Position numbers and translations under genes: made by a program
The notes under the pieces: model-generated
Databases searched by the model: none
Seen by the model: only the letters and a program-made list of their open reading frames with translations
What the model was told of the DNA's origin: nothing
Shown: piece after piece, positions 16,813 to 26,600 of the stretch
Numbering within the stretch: the first letter of the stretch is position 1
How the letters are laid out: each line of letters begins with the position of its first letter
Source of the DNA: an uncultured Granulosicoccus sp.
Lineage (GTDB): Bacteria > Pseudomonadota > Gammaproteobacteria > Granulosicoccales > Granulosicoccaceae
DNA: 44,950 nucleotides
Direction of reading: 5' to 3'
NCBI GenBank assembly: GCA_947495035.1
Contig: CANLXI010000047.1
Coordinates: 1-44,950, forward strand

Positions 16813-17238
16813 CTGTGTACTCCGCTGACAACCTGCTCGGAAACTTACTACCTTATCTGGCAGACATCGACCTGTCGAAAGTCGAGTAGAAGGCTCGAAG
16901 CCGGACCAACTGGACTACTCACACGGCATGAGGGTCAACAGACTATTCACCACGAACAAACACTCCGGTCAACTGTTTTTGATGCATTCATGCAGAACCA
17001 GTGCTATTTTCTGTCTGAACGACCGAGACGTCGAACAGACTGCTTCTGTTCGGTTGACGTGCAGAATATTGATATCCGAGGCGTCGCCATCCTTGCAGCT
17101 TGCTCGGCGATCACACTCCTCATCACGACCTGCATGCCTGGTATTGCCCGCTTCAGGTCGATGAACGACCATGGCGTCAACCCACAGCCAGACGGATCGG
17201 TTCTGCAGACCGGTTTGAACCTTGTCTACTGAATCTGC
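16813..17238. other. 426-nt gap between divergent genes
   Basis: The stretch must carry the promoters of the coiled-coil protein (minus) and the histidine kinase (plus). Open frames across it have no family features and poor starts. I see no repeats, terminators or clear promoter boxes. Confidence 0.5.
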
Positions 17239-19611
17239 TTGCCAGTGAATTCGAACTCTCCGACGTACAAGCAGAATCTGATATCGATAACCATTCTGCT
17301 TCTCGGGTTGCTGCTGGTCCTGATTCTCGGTCTGATCAGCAATAACAGGAATACCGAAAGAATACTGCTGGAAACCCGTATCACGGCGGAACAGGTCAGG
17401 ATTCGACTCGAGTCCTGTGTCGATTCGAGCATCAAGCCGATCCTGGCGCTAGCCAACTTTCGCGGGGGTAGCCCTGAACAGGCAATCGACAGCTGGGCAG
17501 ATTCCGCCGGTACCCTGTTCCCCATTTTCAGCGGTGTACTGGCACTCAATTATGTGGACCCCGACGGGGTCATACGTGTCGTGTATCCGCCTGAAACGAA
17601 TCAACGCGCCCTGAACGCCAATCTGCGCGACCATGCGAACGCCTCCGTCAGACAAGCACTGACCACCGCAGAAGCCTCTTCCGGATTGATTCGTACGGAC
17701 ATTCTCGATCTGCTGCAGTCCGGTAAAGGCTTCGCCTTCTACAAGCGAATACTGTCACCCGAAGGGCAATTGCTGGGCTTTGCCAATGGCGTGATTCGCG
17801 TCCAGGAACTCATGGATGCCTGTCTGTCGGAGAAGCCACTTCGAAACCAGTTCGTCTTCGGAATACTCGAAAACGATGAGCTCATCTTTTCCCAGCCTCC
17901 ATCGAACCTGTCATTGCAGAGTCCCTATCGCGTGACGTTGCCCATCCAGGTCATCGGGCGACCCTGGCAACTGTCATTTGCCCCCTTGCAATCCTATCTG
18001 GATGAGACCAACAGCTCTCTGGATGAAATCGGGATAGGGCTGGGAATCCTGATGGCAGTGCTGCTGGCCCTCGCCAGTCGCACCTTGCTGAAACAACAGA
18101 ACTTTCTGACCGAGAAAGAGGACAAATACCGCCTGCTCGTCGAGAATCAGACGGATATGGTGGTCAAGGTCGATCCGCAGGGCAGCTTTCTGTATGTCAG
18201 CCCCAGCTATTGCAATACCTTCGGCATACCGGAAAGCCAGCTCCTGAACCGACAATTCCTGCCGCTGGTACACGAGGACGACCGGGCACATACAAAGAAA
18301 TCACTGGCGAGCCTGAAACACCCGCCCCACACCTCGTATCACGAACAGCGGGCGATGACGAAGGAAGGCTGGCGCTGGCTTGCCTGGTCGAACACGGCCA
18401 TCATGGACGGTAACGGTCGTATCGAAGCCATTACGGGAGTGGGTCGAGACGTGACCGAAATCAAGCGTCTCGAGGAGAATATCGCTCGCTCTCAGAAGAT
18501 GAAAGCCCTCGGAGAAATGGCCGGGGGTATCACCCACGACTTCAACAACATGTTGCAGGTCATCATCGGCAGCATCGAGGGGCTGTTGATGGTCGACACG
18601 CACAGCAAGGCCACGCGACGTACCCTCGAGCAGATCGGCAATGTCGTCCTGCGTGGCATGAACCTGACCGAAAAGCTGTCCACACTGAGCCGACAGGAAC
18701 AGACCAGAAAGGAGACATTCAACATCAATCTGCTGGTGGAAGAGCTGACCACCCTGCTCGAGCGGACTCTACCTGCCTCTGTCTCCCTCTCATCGGCACC
18801 CTCCGATCAACCCTTGCACATCTTCGCGGACAGGGCGCAGATCGAACAGGTTCTGCTCAATATCTGTTTCAATGCCAGAGACGCGATCGAGTCCAATGGA
18901 AACATCAAGGTCAGCACAACCACACAAACGGTCGATGGCAACTTTCTGAAACTGATCCCGAATGTGGATCCTGGCGAATACAGCGTCATAACCGTAGAGG
19001 ATGATGGCTGTGGTATAGAGCCCGAGGTTCTACCCAGAATCTTCGATCCCTTCTACACCACCAAGGACACAGGTTTGGGAACGGGTCTGGGTCTGGCCAA
19101 CTGCTACAGCATCGTTGAGCAACACAAAGGCATGATTCTGGTGGATTCAGAGCCGAGCTCCGGCTCTCGATTCTCGGTCTATCTCCCTCTGTCACTCGTG
19201 ACTGACGACTCCCCTCAGGAGACTCCGTCGAGCATTCACAGGCTGGAAAAAACCGATAATACACTGGTGCTTGTCGCCGATGACAATGCCGAGATCCTCG
19301 AACTCACCCGCTTGTCACTGAATTCGATGGGGTTCCAGACTCTGGCGGCGGCAAACGGTGTACAGGCTCTCGAGCTCTTTCATCAACACCGTCACGAGAT
19401 ATCCCTGGTGATACTGGATGTGGTCATGCCGGAAATGGGCGGTGAGGCGGTTGCCGAACAGATTCGGCTCGTTGACAGTGATATGAAGATCCTGTTTGTG
19501 ACAGGCTATATTCCCGACGAAATGACCGCTGGCCTCACCGAGCCGATCATCCGCAAACCCTATCAGCGAGGCGATTTTCTGAAGGCCATCGAAAACCTGC
19601 TGGGTAGCTGA
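17239..19611 (+). CDS. Hybrid sensor histidine kinase: CHASE-PAS-HisKA-HATPase-REC
   Basis: A 790-residue inner-membrane hybrid kinase. Order of parts: membrane helix about 13-35, periplasmic CHASE-type sensor about 50-255 (PILALANFRGG, ALNYVDPDGVIRVVYPP), second helix about 264-285, PAS/PAC about 295-415, HisKA with phospho-acceptor H433 in GGITHDFNN, HATPase_c with the N box ICFNARDAIE, G1 DDGCGIE, F box IFDPFYTTK and G2 GTGLGLANCYS, then a receiver domain (about 675-790) with VADDN acidic pair and phospho-acceptor D727 in LVILDVVMPEMGG, and the conserved Lys in IIRKPY. All catalytic residues are intact. CHASE domains sense small extracellular ligands. No response regulator or output gene is adjacent, so it is an orphan. 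The start is TTG at 17239 or GTG at 17245; neither has a strong ribosome site. Confidence 0.9.
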   Translation: MPVNSNSPTYKQNLISITILLLGLLLVLILGLISNNRNTERILLETRITAEQVRIRLESCVDSSIKPILALANFRGGSPEQAIDSWADSAGTLFPIFSGVLALNYVDPDGVIRVVYPPETNQRALNANLRDHANASVRQALTTAEASSGLIRTDILDLLQSGKGFAFYKRILSPEGQLLGFANGVIRVQELMDACLSEKPLRNQFVFGILENDELIFSQPPSNLSLQSPYRVTLPIQVIGRPWQLSFAPLQSYLDETNSSLDEIGIGLGILMAVLLALASRTLLKQQNFLTEKEDKYRLLVENQTDMVVKVDPQGSFLYVSPSYCNTFGIPESQLLNRQFLPLVHEDDRAHTKKSLASLKHPPHTSYHEQRAMTKEGWRWLAWSNTAIMDGNGRIEAITGVGRDVTEIKRLEENIARSQKMKALGEMAGGITHDFNNMLQVIIGSIEGLLMVDTHSKATRRTLEQIGNVVLRGMNLTEKLSTLSRQEQTRKETFNINLLVEELTTLLERTLPASVSLSSAPSDQPLHIFADRAQIEQVLLNICFNARDAIESNGNIKVSTTTQTVDGNFLKLIPNVDPGEYSVITVEDDGCGIEPEVLPRIFDPFYTTKDTGLGTGLGLANCYSIVEQHKGMILVDSEPSSGSRFSVYLPLSLVTDDSPQETPSSIHRLEKTDNTLVLVADDNAEILELTRLSLNSMGFQTLAAANGVQALELFHQHRHEISLVILDVVMPEMGGEAVAEQIRLVDSDMKILFVTGYIPDEMTAGLTEPIIRKPYQRGDFLKAIENLLGS

Positions 19612-19664
19612 AAGAAGCCACCCCGGATGAGCCGCCTGTTCTCGCCGTGCATCCTGGTGATCGG

Positions 19665-19748
19665 CGACTGGCGACTGACGACTGACGACTGACGACTGAC
19701 GACTGACGACTGACGACTGACGACTGACGACTGACGACTGACGACTGA
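19665..19748. repeat. Heptamer array, 11 perfect copies plus one variant
   Basis: One CGACTGG (19665-19671) then eleven perfect CGACTGA copies (19672-19748) fill most of the 178-nt gap between the convergent kinase and methionine aminopeptidase genes. Seven is not a multiple of three, so all frames of the array are read in rotation; the open frame across it on the minus strand is repeat translation (SSVVSRQ units), not a gene. Confidence 0.95.
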
Positions 19749-19789
19749 CGATCAGGGACGAGTTTGACGAACCGTCAGCCGGCCTGCGA

Positions 19790-20548
19790 CTACCTCGACG
19801 ATGCAGACAGAGTCGCAATCATCGGCGCGCCATGCGTGACTATCACGGTGTGCTCATACTGGGCAGACAGATTCTTCGGATCTCCAACCAGGGTCCATCC
19901 ATCAGCAGCCGTTTCAACCTGATCGTTCCTGGTTGACAGAAACGGTTCAATGGCGATGACCTGACCGGCTCGCAGTCTTCGCCTGTCGTGACGATCGTGG
20001 AAGCCGACAATACCCTCTGGCTCTTCGTGCAATGATCGGCCCAGTCCATGCCCTGCCAGATTGCGGATCACCTTGAATCGATGCTTTCTGGCAACTGTTT
20101 GAATGGCCTTCCCGATCCGGTTGATCGGTGCACCAGCCGTCGCCTGGACAAGCGCACTGTCAAGCGCGATTCTGGTCGCGTGACACAAGCGAGCCTTGGT
20201 AGGGGAAACCGGTGGCACCACCATGGTAGCGCCAGTATCAGCAAAATACCCGTTCAGCTCCGCTGACACATCCACGTTGACCACATCCCCCGCTGCCATG
20301 ATTCGCGCTCCCGGAATGCCATGCGCAGCCTCTTCATTGATACTGATGCAGGTGGAACCCGGAAAGTCATAGCTGGACTTCGGCGCCGACCTGGCACCGG
20401 CCTGCTCCAGCAGCGCTGCGCCCAGTTGATCCAGCTCAAGCGTCGTCATGCCCGGTTCAATGGCCGCCAACATGGCATCCCGCACGGCGGCAACCACACT
20501 ACCTGCCAGCATCACGCCATCGATGTCAGCCTGATTCTCGATTGTCAT
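19790..20548 (-). CDS. map: Type I methionine aminopeptidase
   Basis: A 252-residue dinuclear metal peptidase that removes the initiator Met from new proteins. The five metal ligands are D93 (NVDVSAE), D104 (FADTGAT), H167 (GHGLGRSLHEEP), E201 (IEPFLS) and E232 (QYEHTV); H76 (AAHGIPG) and H174 are the active-site histidines. Length fits the short bacterial type without an SH3 or zinc N-terminal extension. The ATG has GGAG 8 nt upstream. It is not beside rpsB, the common place for the essential map, but lies 29 nt after a MarR regulator, so it may be an accessory, regulated copy. The symbol follows function rather than orthology. Confidence 0.9.
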   Translation of the reverse strand: MTIENQADIDGVMLAGSVVAAVRDAMLAAIEPGMTTLELDQLGAALLEQAGARSAPKSSYDFPGSTCISINEEAAHGIPGARIMAAGDVVNVDVSAELNGYFADTGATMVVPPVSPTKARLCHATRIALDSALVQATAGAPINRIGKAIQTVARKHRFKVIRNLAGHGLGRSLHEEPEGIVGFHDRHDRRRLRAGQVIAIEPFLSTRNDQVETAADGWTLVGDPKNLSAQYEHTVIVTHGAPMIATLSASSR

Positions 20549-20577
20549 TCAACATGCTCCATGGGCTCCACCCACCA

Positions 20578-21021
20578 TCAGGTGCCGGGTACACGACCAC
20601 CCAGTGAATCTCGCAGCAATCGCGTCAGTTCAGCCAGCTTATCGACATTGTCACCGCCGATTCTATTCTCCATGAAAACGTCGACCTGCGCCCACGTTTG
20701 GTCTATGTCGGCAATCAGGGCTCGGCCATCATCCGTCAGACTGATCAGATTTCTCTTGGCATTGACCGGATCCTTCTCGGCTGACACGTAGTTCAATGCA
20801 ATCAGGCGCGTTGTCATGGTGCTCATGCTGGCAGCCGTGATACCGAATTCTCGAGCGAGTTCGATCTGTGACACCGGTCCCATTCGATTCAGGGCCTTGA
20901 TGACACGGGCCTGTTGAGGGCTCAGATTGAACGGCGACAGCTGAGTACGCAGGTGATCATGAATCAGGTCTGCAGAATGCAGCAGATAATGAAACTTGAA
21001 GGAATCTCTTGCTTTGTTCAT
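20578..21021 (-). CDS. MarR-family transcriptional regulator (paralogue 1)
   Basis: A 147-residue winged-helix regulator of the MarR family: dimerisation helices at both ends, HTH around LAREFGITAASMSTMTTRL, and a wing ending in LISLTDDGRAL. It is clearly related to the other MarR protein of this window (28137-28625), sharing the LSPxxARxxxALxRMG, SQxELAREFG and AASMSTM segments. It is followed by the methionine aminopeptidase gene after 29 nt and so probably forms an operon with it. The upstream 235 nt to the DUF1499 gene have a possible minus-strand promoter (TTCGAA, 18 nt, TACAAT near 21080-21110), not strong enough to list. Confidence 0.88.
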   Translation of the reverse strand: MNKARDSFKFHYLLHSADLIHDHLRTQLSPFNLSPQQARVIKALNRMGPVSQIELAREFGITAASMSTMTTRLIALNYVSAEKDPVNAKRNLISLTDDGRALIADIDQTWAQVDVFMENRIGGDNVDKLAELTRLLRDSLGGRVPGT

Positions 21022-21256
21022 GCCAGAAAGATCATCGCGTGCCCTGTCCGGACTCCGAGGGGGTAGACGAATGTCATTGTACAGTCATTATCCTGCTCAT
21101 TCGAACCTTGACGAACAAGGCTTCACCCTGCCTCGCCAGTCGCACCTGGTGGCGAGAGGAGTTCCCGGGTTCAGCCACGCACTCCCTGTGCGTGACAGAC
21201 CCGCTGCGAAACGGCATTGAGAGGAAAACGCTTTTCAGTGATTTCCGACAACACGC

Positions 21257-22048
21257 CTAGAATCTTTCGACAAACGCTCTGACACGCTCGGCATTCTTGC
21301 CGCGATCACTGCGTCCAATTCGCGAATGTGAACGAATATCGACGATGCTGCTCGCACCACTGCCACTGACTCGGATGATGACGTCATCCTGAAAGTTGAA
21401 AAACCGAGTGGACGCAATTGCCTCGATGATTCCGCTGTCGGCATCCTGCGCGACTATTTGCAGGTCCATGTCGTTCGCCACTTCCAGGGCGCGGTCGAAA
21501 GCCTCGGTTTTACTCAATAACGTGTCAATGGGTTTGATATCAGGGAATTGCGCCGCTTGAGCAGCAGCGGCATCTGGCCCGGCGTACTCAATCGCATTAC
21601 TACCCTCGGGCCGCAAAGCAACGACAGCCGAGAAAACGGGTGGGTTCTGTGTATCCGTGCTGATGTCGTTGATCGGTGCCGTGTTCGGATCCGCAGGTCC
21701 CTTGGCCCCGGCGCCGGGAGGAGGCCCGGCGGGCGCTGCGCCGAACAGTGCAGTGCCAGCAGGCATGTTCATTTTCATCACCCCCAACGGCACGAGAACA
21801 ATCGCCCCAGCAATCAGGGCCTTGAGCAGTGAAGCCTTGTTCTTCCAGGACAACAACGCGACGATGAGGCAGAAACCCGCGACGAACACGCTGATCTGAG
21901 CCGCCGTGCGTAGATAGCCCGAGGCTTCTCTGAAACCGAAGCTATCGCCACGATAGGCCAGCACGATGCCCGCCATGGCCAGAACGCTGAGTACGCTCGC
22001 GAGCAATGCAAGGGTGGAAAAGAGCTTCATGTTTTTCATGGTTGACAT
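21257..22048 (-). CDS. DUF1499-domain membrane protein
   Basis: A 263-residue protein with three N-terminal membrane helices (about residues 10-31, 47-65, 73-92), a Gly/Ala/Pro-rich linker (about 100-120), then a DUF1499 domain. The domain is recognised from PINDISTDTQNPPVF near its start and the end pattern DVIIRVSG.GASSIVDIRSHSRIGRSDRGKNAERVRAF. The role of DUF1499 is not known. The start has GGAG 8 nt upstream. It lies downstream of the efflux operon on the same strand but behind a hairpin (22251-22269), so it is probably a separate unit. Confidence 0.82.
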   Translation of the reverse strand: MSTMKNMKLFSTLALLASVLSVLAMAGIVLAYRGDSFGFREASGYLRTAAQISVFVAGFCLIVALLSWKNKASLLKALIAGAIVLVPLGVMKMNMPAGTALFGAAPAGPPPGAGAKGPADPNTAPINDISTDTQNPPVFSAVVALRPEGSNAIEYAGPDAAAAQAAQFPDIKPIDTLLSKTEAFDRALEVANDMDLQIVAQDADSGIIEAIASTRFFNFQDDVIIRVSGSGASSIVDIRSHSRIGRSDRGKNAERVRAFVERF

Positions 22049-22250
22049 TCAATGGTCTCCGGCCAGGGGCCAGGGTTAAAAAATCAGGATTGAAAAGTGC
22101 GACTTGCCAAAACCCCGGTGTCGGGAGCAGAGTGAAGCCGCACAACGGTTGTCTGTTCTGGAACATGGCTCCATGCGTCCGGGAACGCTGTTTGCCAATG
22201 CAAGGTGCTCTCTGCATGATCAAGCTTCTGTTCAGAACAGGCTCGGCTAA

Positions 22251-22269
22251 CGCCGCTCATGGAGCGGCG
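22251..22269 (-). terminator. Hairpin after the RND efflux operon
   Basis: CGCCGCTC (22251-22258) pairs perfectly with GAGCGGCG (22262-22269) around a 3-nt loop, 17 nt beyond the stop of the outer-membrane channel gene. Only a short T pair follows on the minus strand, so it is a weak intrinsic terminator or a processing hairpin. Confidence 0.5.
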
Positions 22270-22285
22270 AATAACCGAATGACTA

Positions 22286-23689
22286 TCAAGACTGCCAGCC
22301 ACCACCCAATACACGGTAGAGGGTGACCCAATTGGTGGCTTCCGCCAATCTCGCCGAAATCATGTTCTGCTGGGCTGTATAGAAGGAACGCTGTGCGGTC
22401 AGTACTGACAAGGAACTCTCCAACCCCTTGCGGTAGCTGGCGTCAGTGAGATTATAGATTTTCTCGTTCGCCTCCAGCAATGATTGGCGAGCAGACAGCA
22501 ACAGTTGCATGTTCTCCTGCTCACTCAGAGCATCAGAGACTTCCTGGAAAGCTGTCTGAATCGCATACTCGTACTCGGCCAGCGCGACCTCACGCTCCAC
22601 CTCGGCAACACGCACCTCCGCCTTGCTCGAACCTCCGTCGAATATGGGCACGGACAAGCTGGGAATGAAATTCCAGAAGCCGCTACCACCACCAAACAGA
22701 TCTGACAGCTCACTGCTGGCACTCCCCACACTGGTAGTCAGAGTGATACTGGGAAAGCGTGCCGCACGCGCCGCTCCGATATTGGCATTGGCCGCTCGCA
22801 GACTGCGCTCTGCCGCCAGCACATCGGGGCGACGTTGCAACAACTCCGAGGGTGCCTCCGCCACCGGAGCAACGGTGCTGATCAGGGGCGTCAACGGATC
22901 ATCCACATCGGCACCCACGTCTTCCACCAGAGCCGGATCGATGACCTCACCGACCAGCAAGGTCAGACTGTTGAGATCCTGCGCCACCTGCGTCCGATAA
23001 GTCGCAATGTCTGCACGCGCCGTATCGACACTGGTTTGAGCGGTAGCAACGTCCAGGCCCGAGGCCGTCCCGATCTTGAAGGTGTTCAATGTCAGGTCCA
23101 GCGATTTCTGCTGACTTTCCAGCGTATTCTGCGCCAGACGCAGACTCTGCTGATCGGCAGCCAGCGTGAAATAGGCGGTGGCGACCTCCGCCACCAGTGT
23201 GATACGCACGGAAAGCAGCGTTTCCTCGTAGGAGAGGTAGGTCTCCAGAGCCTGGTCACGCAGATTATTGAGACGACCGAAGAAATCCAGCTCGAAGGCA
23301 CTGATCCCCAGAGTTGCAGTATACGCGTGCGTGGTGTCACCGTTGGACCGCTGCGCCGTACTGCTACCGGCGGCATCGACCGTCGGCAGTGTATCGGCAC
23401 GAGCTATCCTGTACTGGGCACGGGCTGACTCGACGGCCAATGCACTCTGGCGCAGGCTACGATTGTTGTCCAGCGCCAGCGCGATGAGCTGGCGCAAACG
23501 TTCATCACCGTAGAACTCACGCCAGTCGAGTTCATCCACCGCCACAGCGTCAGCATCGCCTACTTGCGCCGTTGGCCAGCTGTCCGCTACCGGTGCAAGA
23601 GGCTGGCTGTACTCCGGCGCAAGACTGGCACAGCCTGTCAGGGTGACGCCCAGGGCACTACTCAGCAAGGTAAGGCGAAAGATGTTCAT
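22286..23689 (-). CDS. Outer-membrane efflux channel lipoprotein (TolC/OprM type)
   Basis: A 467-residue RND-type outer-membrane factor of the NodT/OprM group. The N-terminus MNIFRLTL..GVTLTGC is a lipoprotein signal with the lipidated Cys at residue 20. Two repeated OEP domains follow, with the expected VAEVATAYFTLAADQQ and ELLQRRPDVLAAERSLRAANANIGAARAARFPSI segments (split here by family position near residues 165 and 290). It forms the trimeric outer-membrane exit of the pump. Its ATG overlaps the stop of the RND gene as ATGA, so translation is coupled. Last gene of the marR-MFP-RND-OMF unit. Confidence 0.93.
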   Translation of the reverse strand: MNIFRLTLLSSALGVTLTGCASLAPEYSQPLAPVADSWPTAQVGDADAVAVDELDWREFYGDERLRQLIALALDNNRSLRQSALAVESARAQYRIARADTLPTVDAAGSSTAQRSNGDTTHAYTATLGISAFELDFFGRLNNLRDQALETYLSYEETLLSVRITLVAEVATAYFTLAADQQSLRLAQNTLESQQKSLDLTLNTFKIGTASGLDVATAQTSVDTARADIATYRTQVAQDLNSLTLLVGEVIDPALVEDVGADVDDPLTPLISTVAPVAEAPSELLQRRPDVLAAERSLRAANANIGAARAARFPSITLTTSVGSASSELSDLFGGGSGFWNFIPSLSVPIFDGGSSKAEVRVAEVEREVALAEYEYAIQTAFQEVSDALSEQENMQLLLSARQSLLEANEKIYNLTDASYRKGLESSLSVLTAQRSFYTAQQNMISARLAEATNWVTLYRVLGGGWQS

Positions 23690-26600
23690 GGCGCCTCCTG
23701 GCGAGTTGTTGTGGCAAAGGATGTGCTGCTGGATGACGAACCGCTGTTACGCGTGAACAGCTTGTGTATCAGCACATAGAGCAATGGAATCAGAAAGATA
23801 CCGAGCAAGGTGGCCGAGATGACACCACCAATGACCCCGGTGCCGACCGCGTGCTGACTGCCCGAACCCGCACCGGAGCTGATGACCAGCGGCAAGACAC
23901 CCAGACCGAAAGCCATCGACGTCATGACGATGGGGCGCAGACGCTGACGACAGGCATGCAGTGTGGCAGAGACAACCTCTTCCCCTTCATCCACATGCGC
24001 CTTGGCAAACTCCACGATGAGAATGGCGTTCTTGGCGGTCAATCCGAGAATCGTCAGCAGGCCAACCTGGAAGTACACATCGTTTTCCAGACCACGTAAC
24101 TGCGTGGCCAGTACGGTACCCAGAACACCCACAGGCAGTACCAGCAGTACCGACAAGGGAACAGACCAGCTTTCATACAGCGCAGCAAGGCACAGAAAGA
24201 TGACCAGCAAGGAGAACACATACAGGCTGGTGGCATTGGAGCCGGCTTCCTGCTCCTCATAGGACAATCCGCTCCAGGCAACACTGAAGTCTTCAGCCGA
24301 CTCCCCTGCCAGTTGTTCCATGATGGCGATGGCCGTTCCCGAGCTGACACCGGACGCGGCATCGCCCTGTATCTGAATGGAAGAGTCACCATCAAAACGC
24401 GAGAGCGTCGGCGAGCCCGTGGTCCATCGACCCGTGGTGAAGGCGGAGAACGGCACCATGTCACCATTGCTGTTGCGCACGCTCCACTTGTTCAGGTCCT
24501 CAGGCAACATGCGAGCATCGGCACGAGCTTGCAGATACACCTTCTTGACGGAACCGCGATCGATGAAGTCGTTGACGTAGCTTCCACCCCAGGCAACGGA
24601 CAAGACGCTGTTGAGGTCACTGACCGACACACCCAGCGCCCCGGCCTTGGCATTGTCGATGTCCAGCACATACTGCGGCGTTTGATCCGGGGTGCTGATA
24701 CGCACACCCTGCAACTGAGAATTGCTGTTGGCGGCAACCACCAGTTCATTGGCAGCAGTGGTCAGTGCCTCGTTACCCAGTCCGCTGGGATCCAGCAATT
24801 CCATGGTGAAACCACCGGTTGAGCCCAGGCCAGGTATGGACGGCGGCGCCAACGCCAGCACCTGCGCATCCTTGATCTGCCCCAATGCAGCCATGGCACG
24901 TCTCTGCACAGCCGTGACACTCTGCGACGCATCCGGGCGTTCATCCCAGTCCTTGAACCGAATGAAGCCCAGGCCGACATTCTGGCCGCTACTGCTGAAA
25001 CTGAAGCCCGCCACCATGAACACAGAATCTACCGACTCTGTTTCGTTTTCCAGAAAGTAGTCCTCGACCTGCTCGATCACCTTGTCGGTGCGTTCTTGCG
25101 CGGCACCGGCGGGCAATTGCAGACTCACGAACATGACGCCTTGATCCTCGTCCGGAACAAAGGATGTCGGCAGACGCATGAACAGCATGACCAGCACAAC
25201 GGCCAACAGGGTATACAACAACACGAAACGCCCGACGCGCTTGATCACATGCGCAACACCCGTCTCGTATCGGGATGTCGTTCGTTCCACCAGCCGATTG
25301 AAACCACCGAACAGCTTGCTCGATGAATGCCCACCCGTCGGCGTTGCCTTCAACAAGGTGGCGCACAGCGCGGGGGTGAAAATCAGGGCAACCAGCACCG
25401 AGAGCGCCATGGCCGACACGATGGTGATGGAGAACTGCCGATAAATGACCCCCGTGGTGCCGCTGAAGAATGCCATCGGCAGAAACACCGCCGACAACAC
25501 CAGTCCGACACCTATCAGAGCGCCGGATATCTGGTGCATGGATTGACGGGTGGCCTCCAGTGGAGAGAGTCCCTCTTCCGTCATCACGCGCTCGACGTTC
25601 TCAACCACAACGATGGCATCATCCACCAGCAAGCCGATGGCCAGCACCATACCGAACATGGTCAAGGTATTGATGCTGTAGCCAAAGGCCGAGAGCACGC
25701 CAAAGGTACCCAACAGAACTACCGGTACAGCCAATGTGGGAATCAGTGTTGCCCGCCAGTTCTGCAGGAACAGGAACATGACCACAAACACCAACACCAC
25801 CGCTTCAATCATGGTGTGAATCACACTCTCGATGGACGCCTCGATGAACGGCGTGGTGTCGTAAGTGGTGACCACCTCCATGGTGGATGGCAGGGTTGCT
25901 GACAGTTTTGCGACTTCGGCATTCACGGCAGCCGCTGTTTCGGTCGCATTGGCACCGGTTGACAACAGGATCCGGATACCCGCAGCCGGCTGACCATTGT
26001 AGGTACTCTTGACGTCATAGCTGACGCTGCCCAGTTCCACGTCAGCCACATCCGACAGACGCACGGAGGCGGCACTCGTACTGGTCACGAGAATGATGTT
26101 GCGGAACTCTTCAGCCGTTTGCAGACGACTCTGCGCGGTGATGGTGGCGTTGAGCTGTTGGCCTTCCACTGCCGGCAAGGAACCAAGCTGACCAGAAGAG
26201 ACCTGGGTATTCTGCGCCGCAATGGCAGTGCTGATATCGGAAGGCGTCAGCTTGTATTCCTTCAGCTTGACAGGATCGAGCCAGATGCGCATGGCGTACT
26301 GCGAACCCAGCACCCCCACACTGCCAACCCCTGCGACGCGGCTCAGCGGTGTTTTCATGTAGGTGGAGAGATAATCAGCCAGATCTGCCGACGTCGTACT
26401 CTCGTCACTGGACACCAGACCCAGTACCATCAGCATCTCGTCACCTGACTTGATGACCGTCACCCCTTCTGTCTGTACCGACTCCGGCAAGGACGAGGTA
26501 ATCTGCTGCACCTTGTTCTGCACTTGCACTTGTGCGGTATCCGGATCGGTACCGATCTCGAACGTCAACTGCACACTGGCAGATCCGGATGATGTCGATG

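Noticed and set aside
19315..19818. Minus-strand frame with repeated SSVVSRQ
   Set aside because: It is translation of the heptamer array joined to antisense of the kinase receiver domain.
22154..22240. Two TGTTC/GAACA dyads (22154-22165 and 22228-22240) as LexA-type boxes
   Set aside because: They do not match a LexA consensus I trust for this group, and no SOS gene is adjacent.
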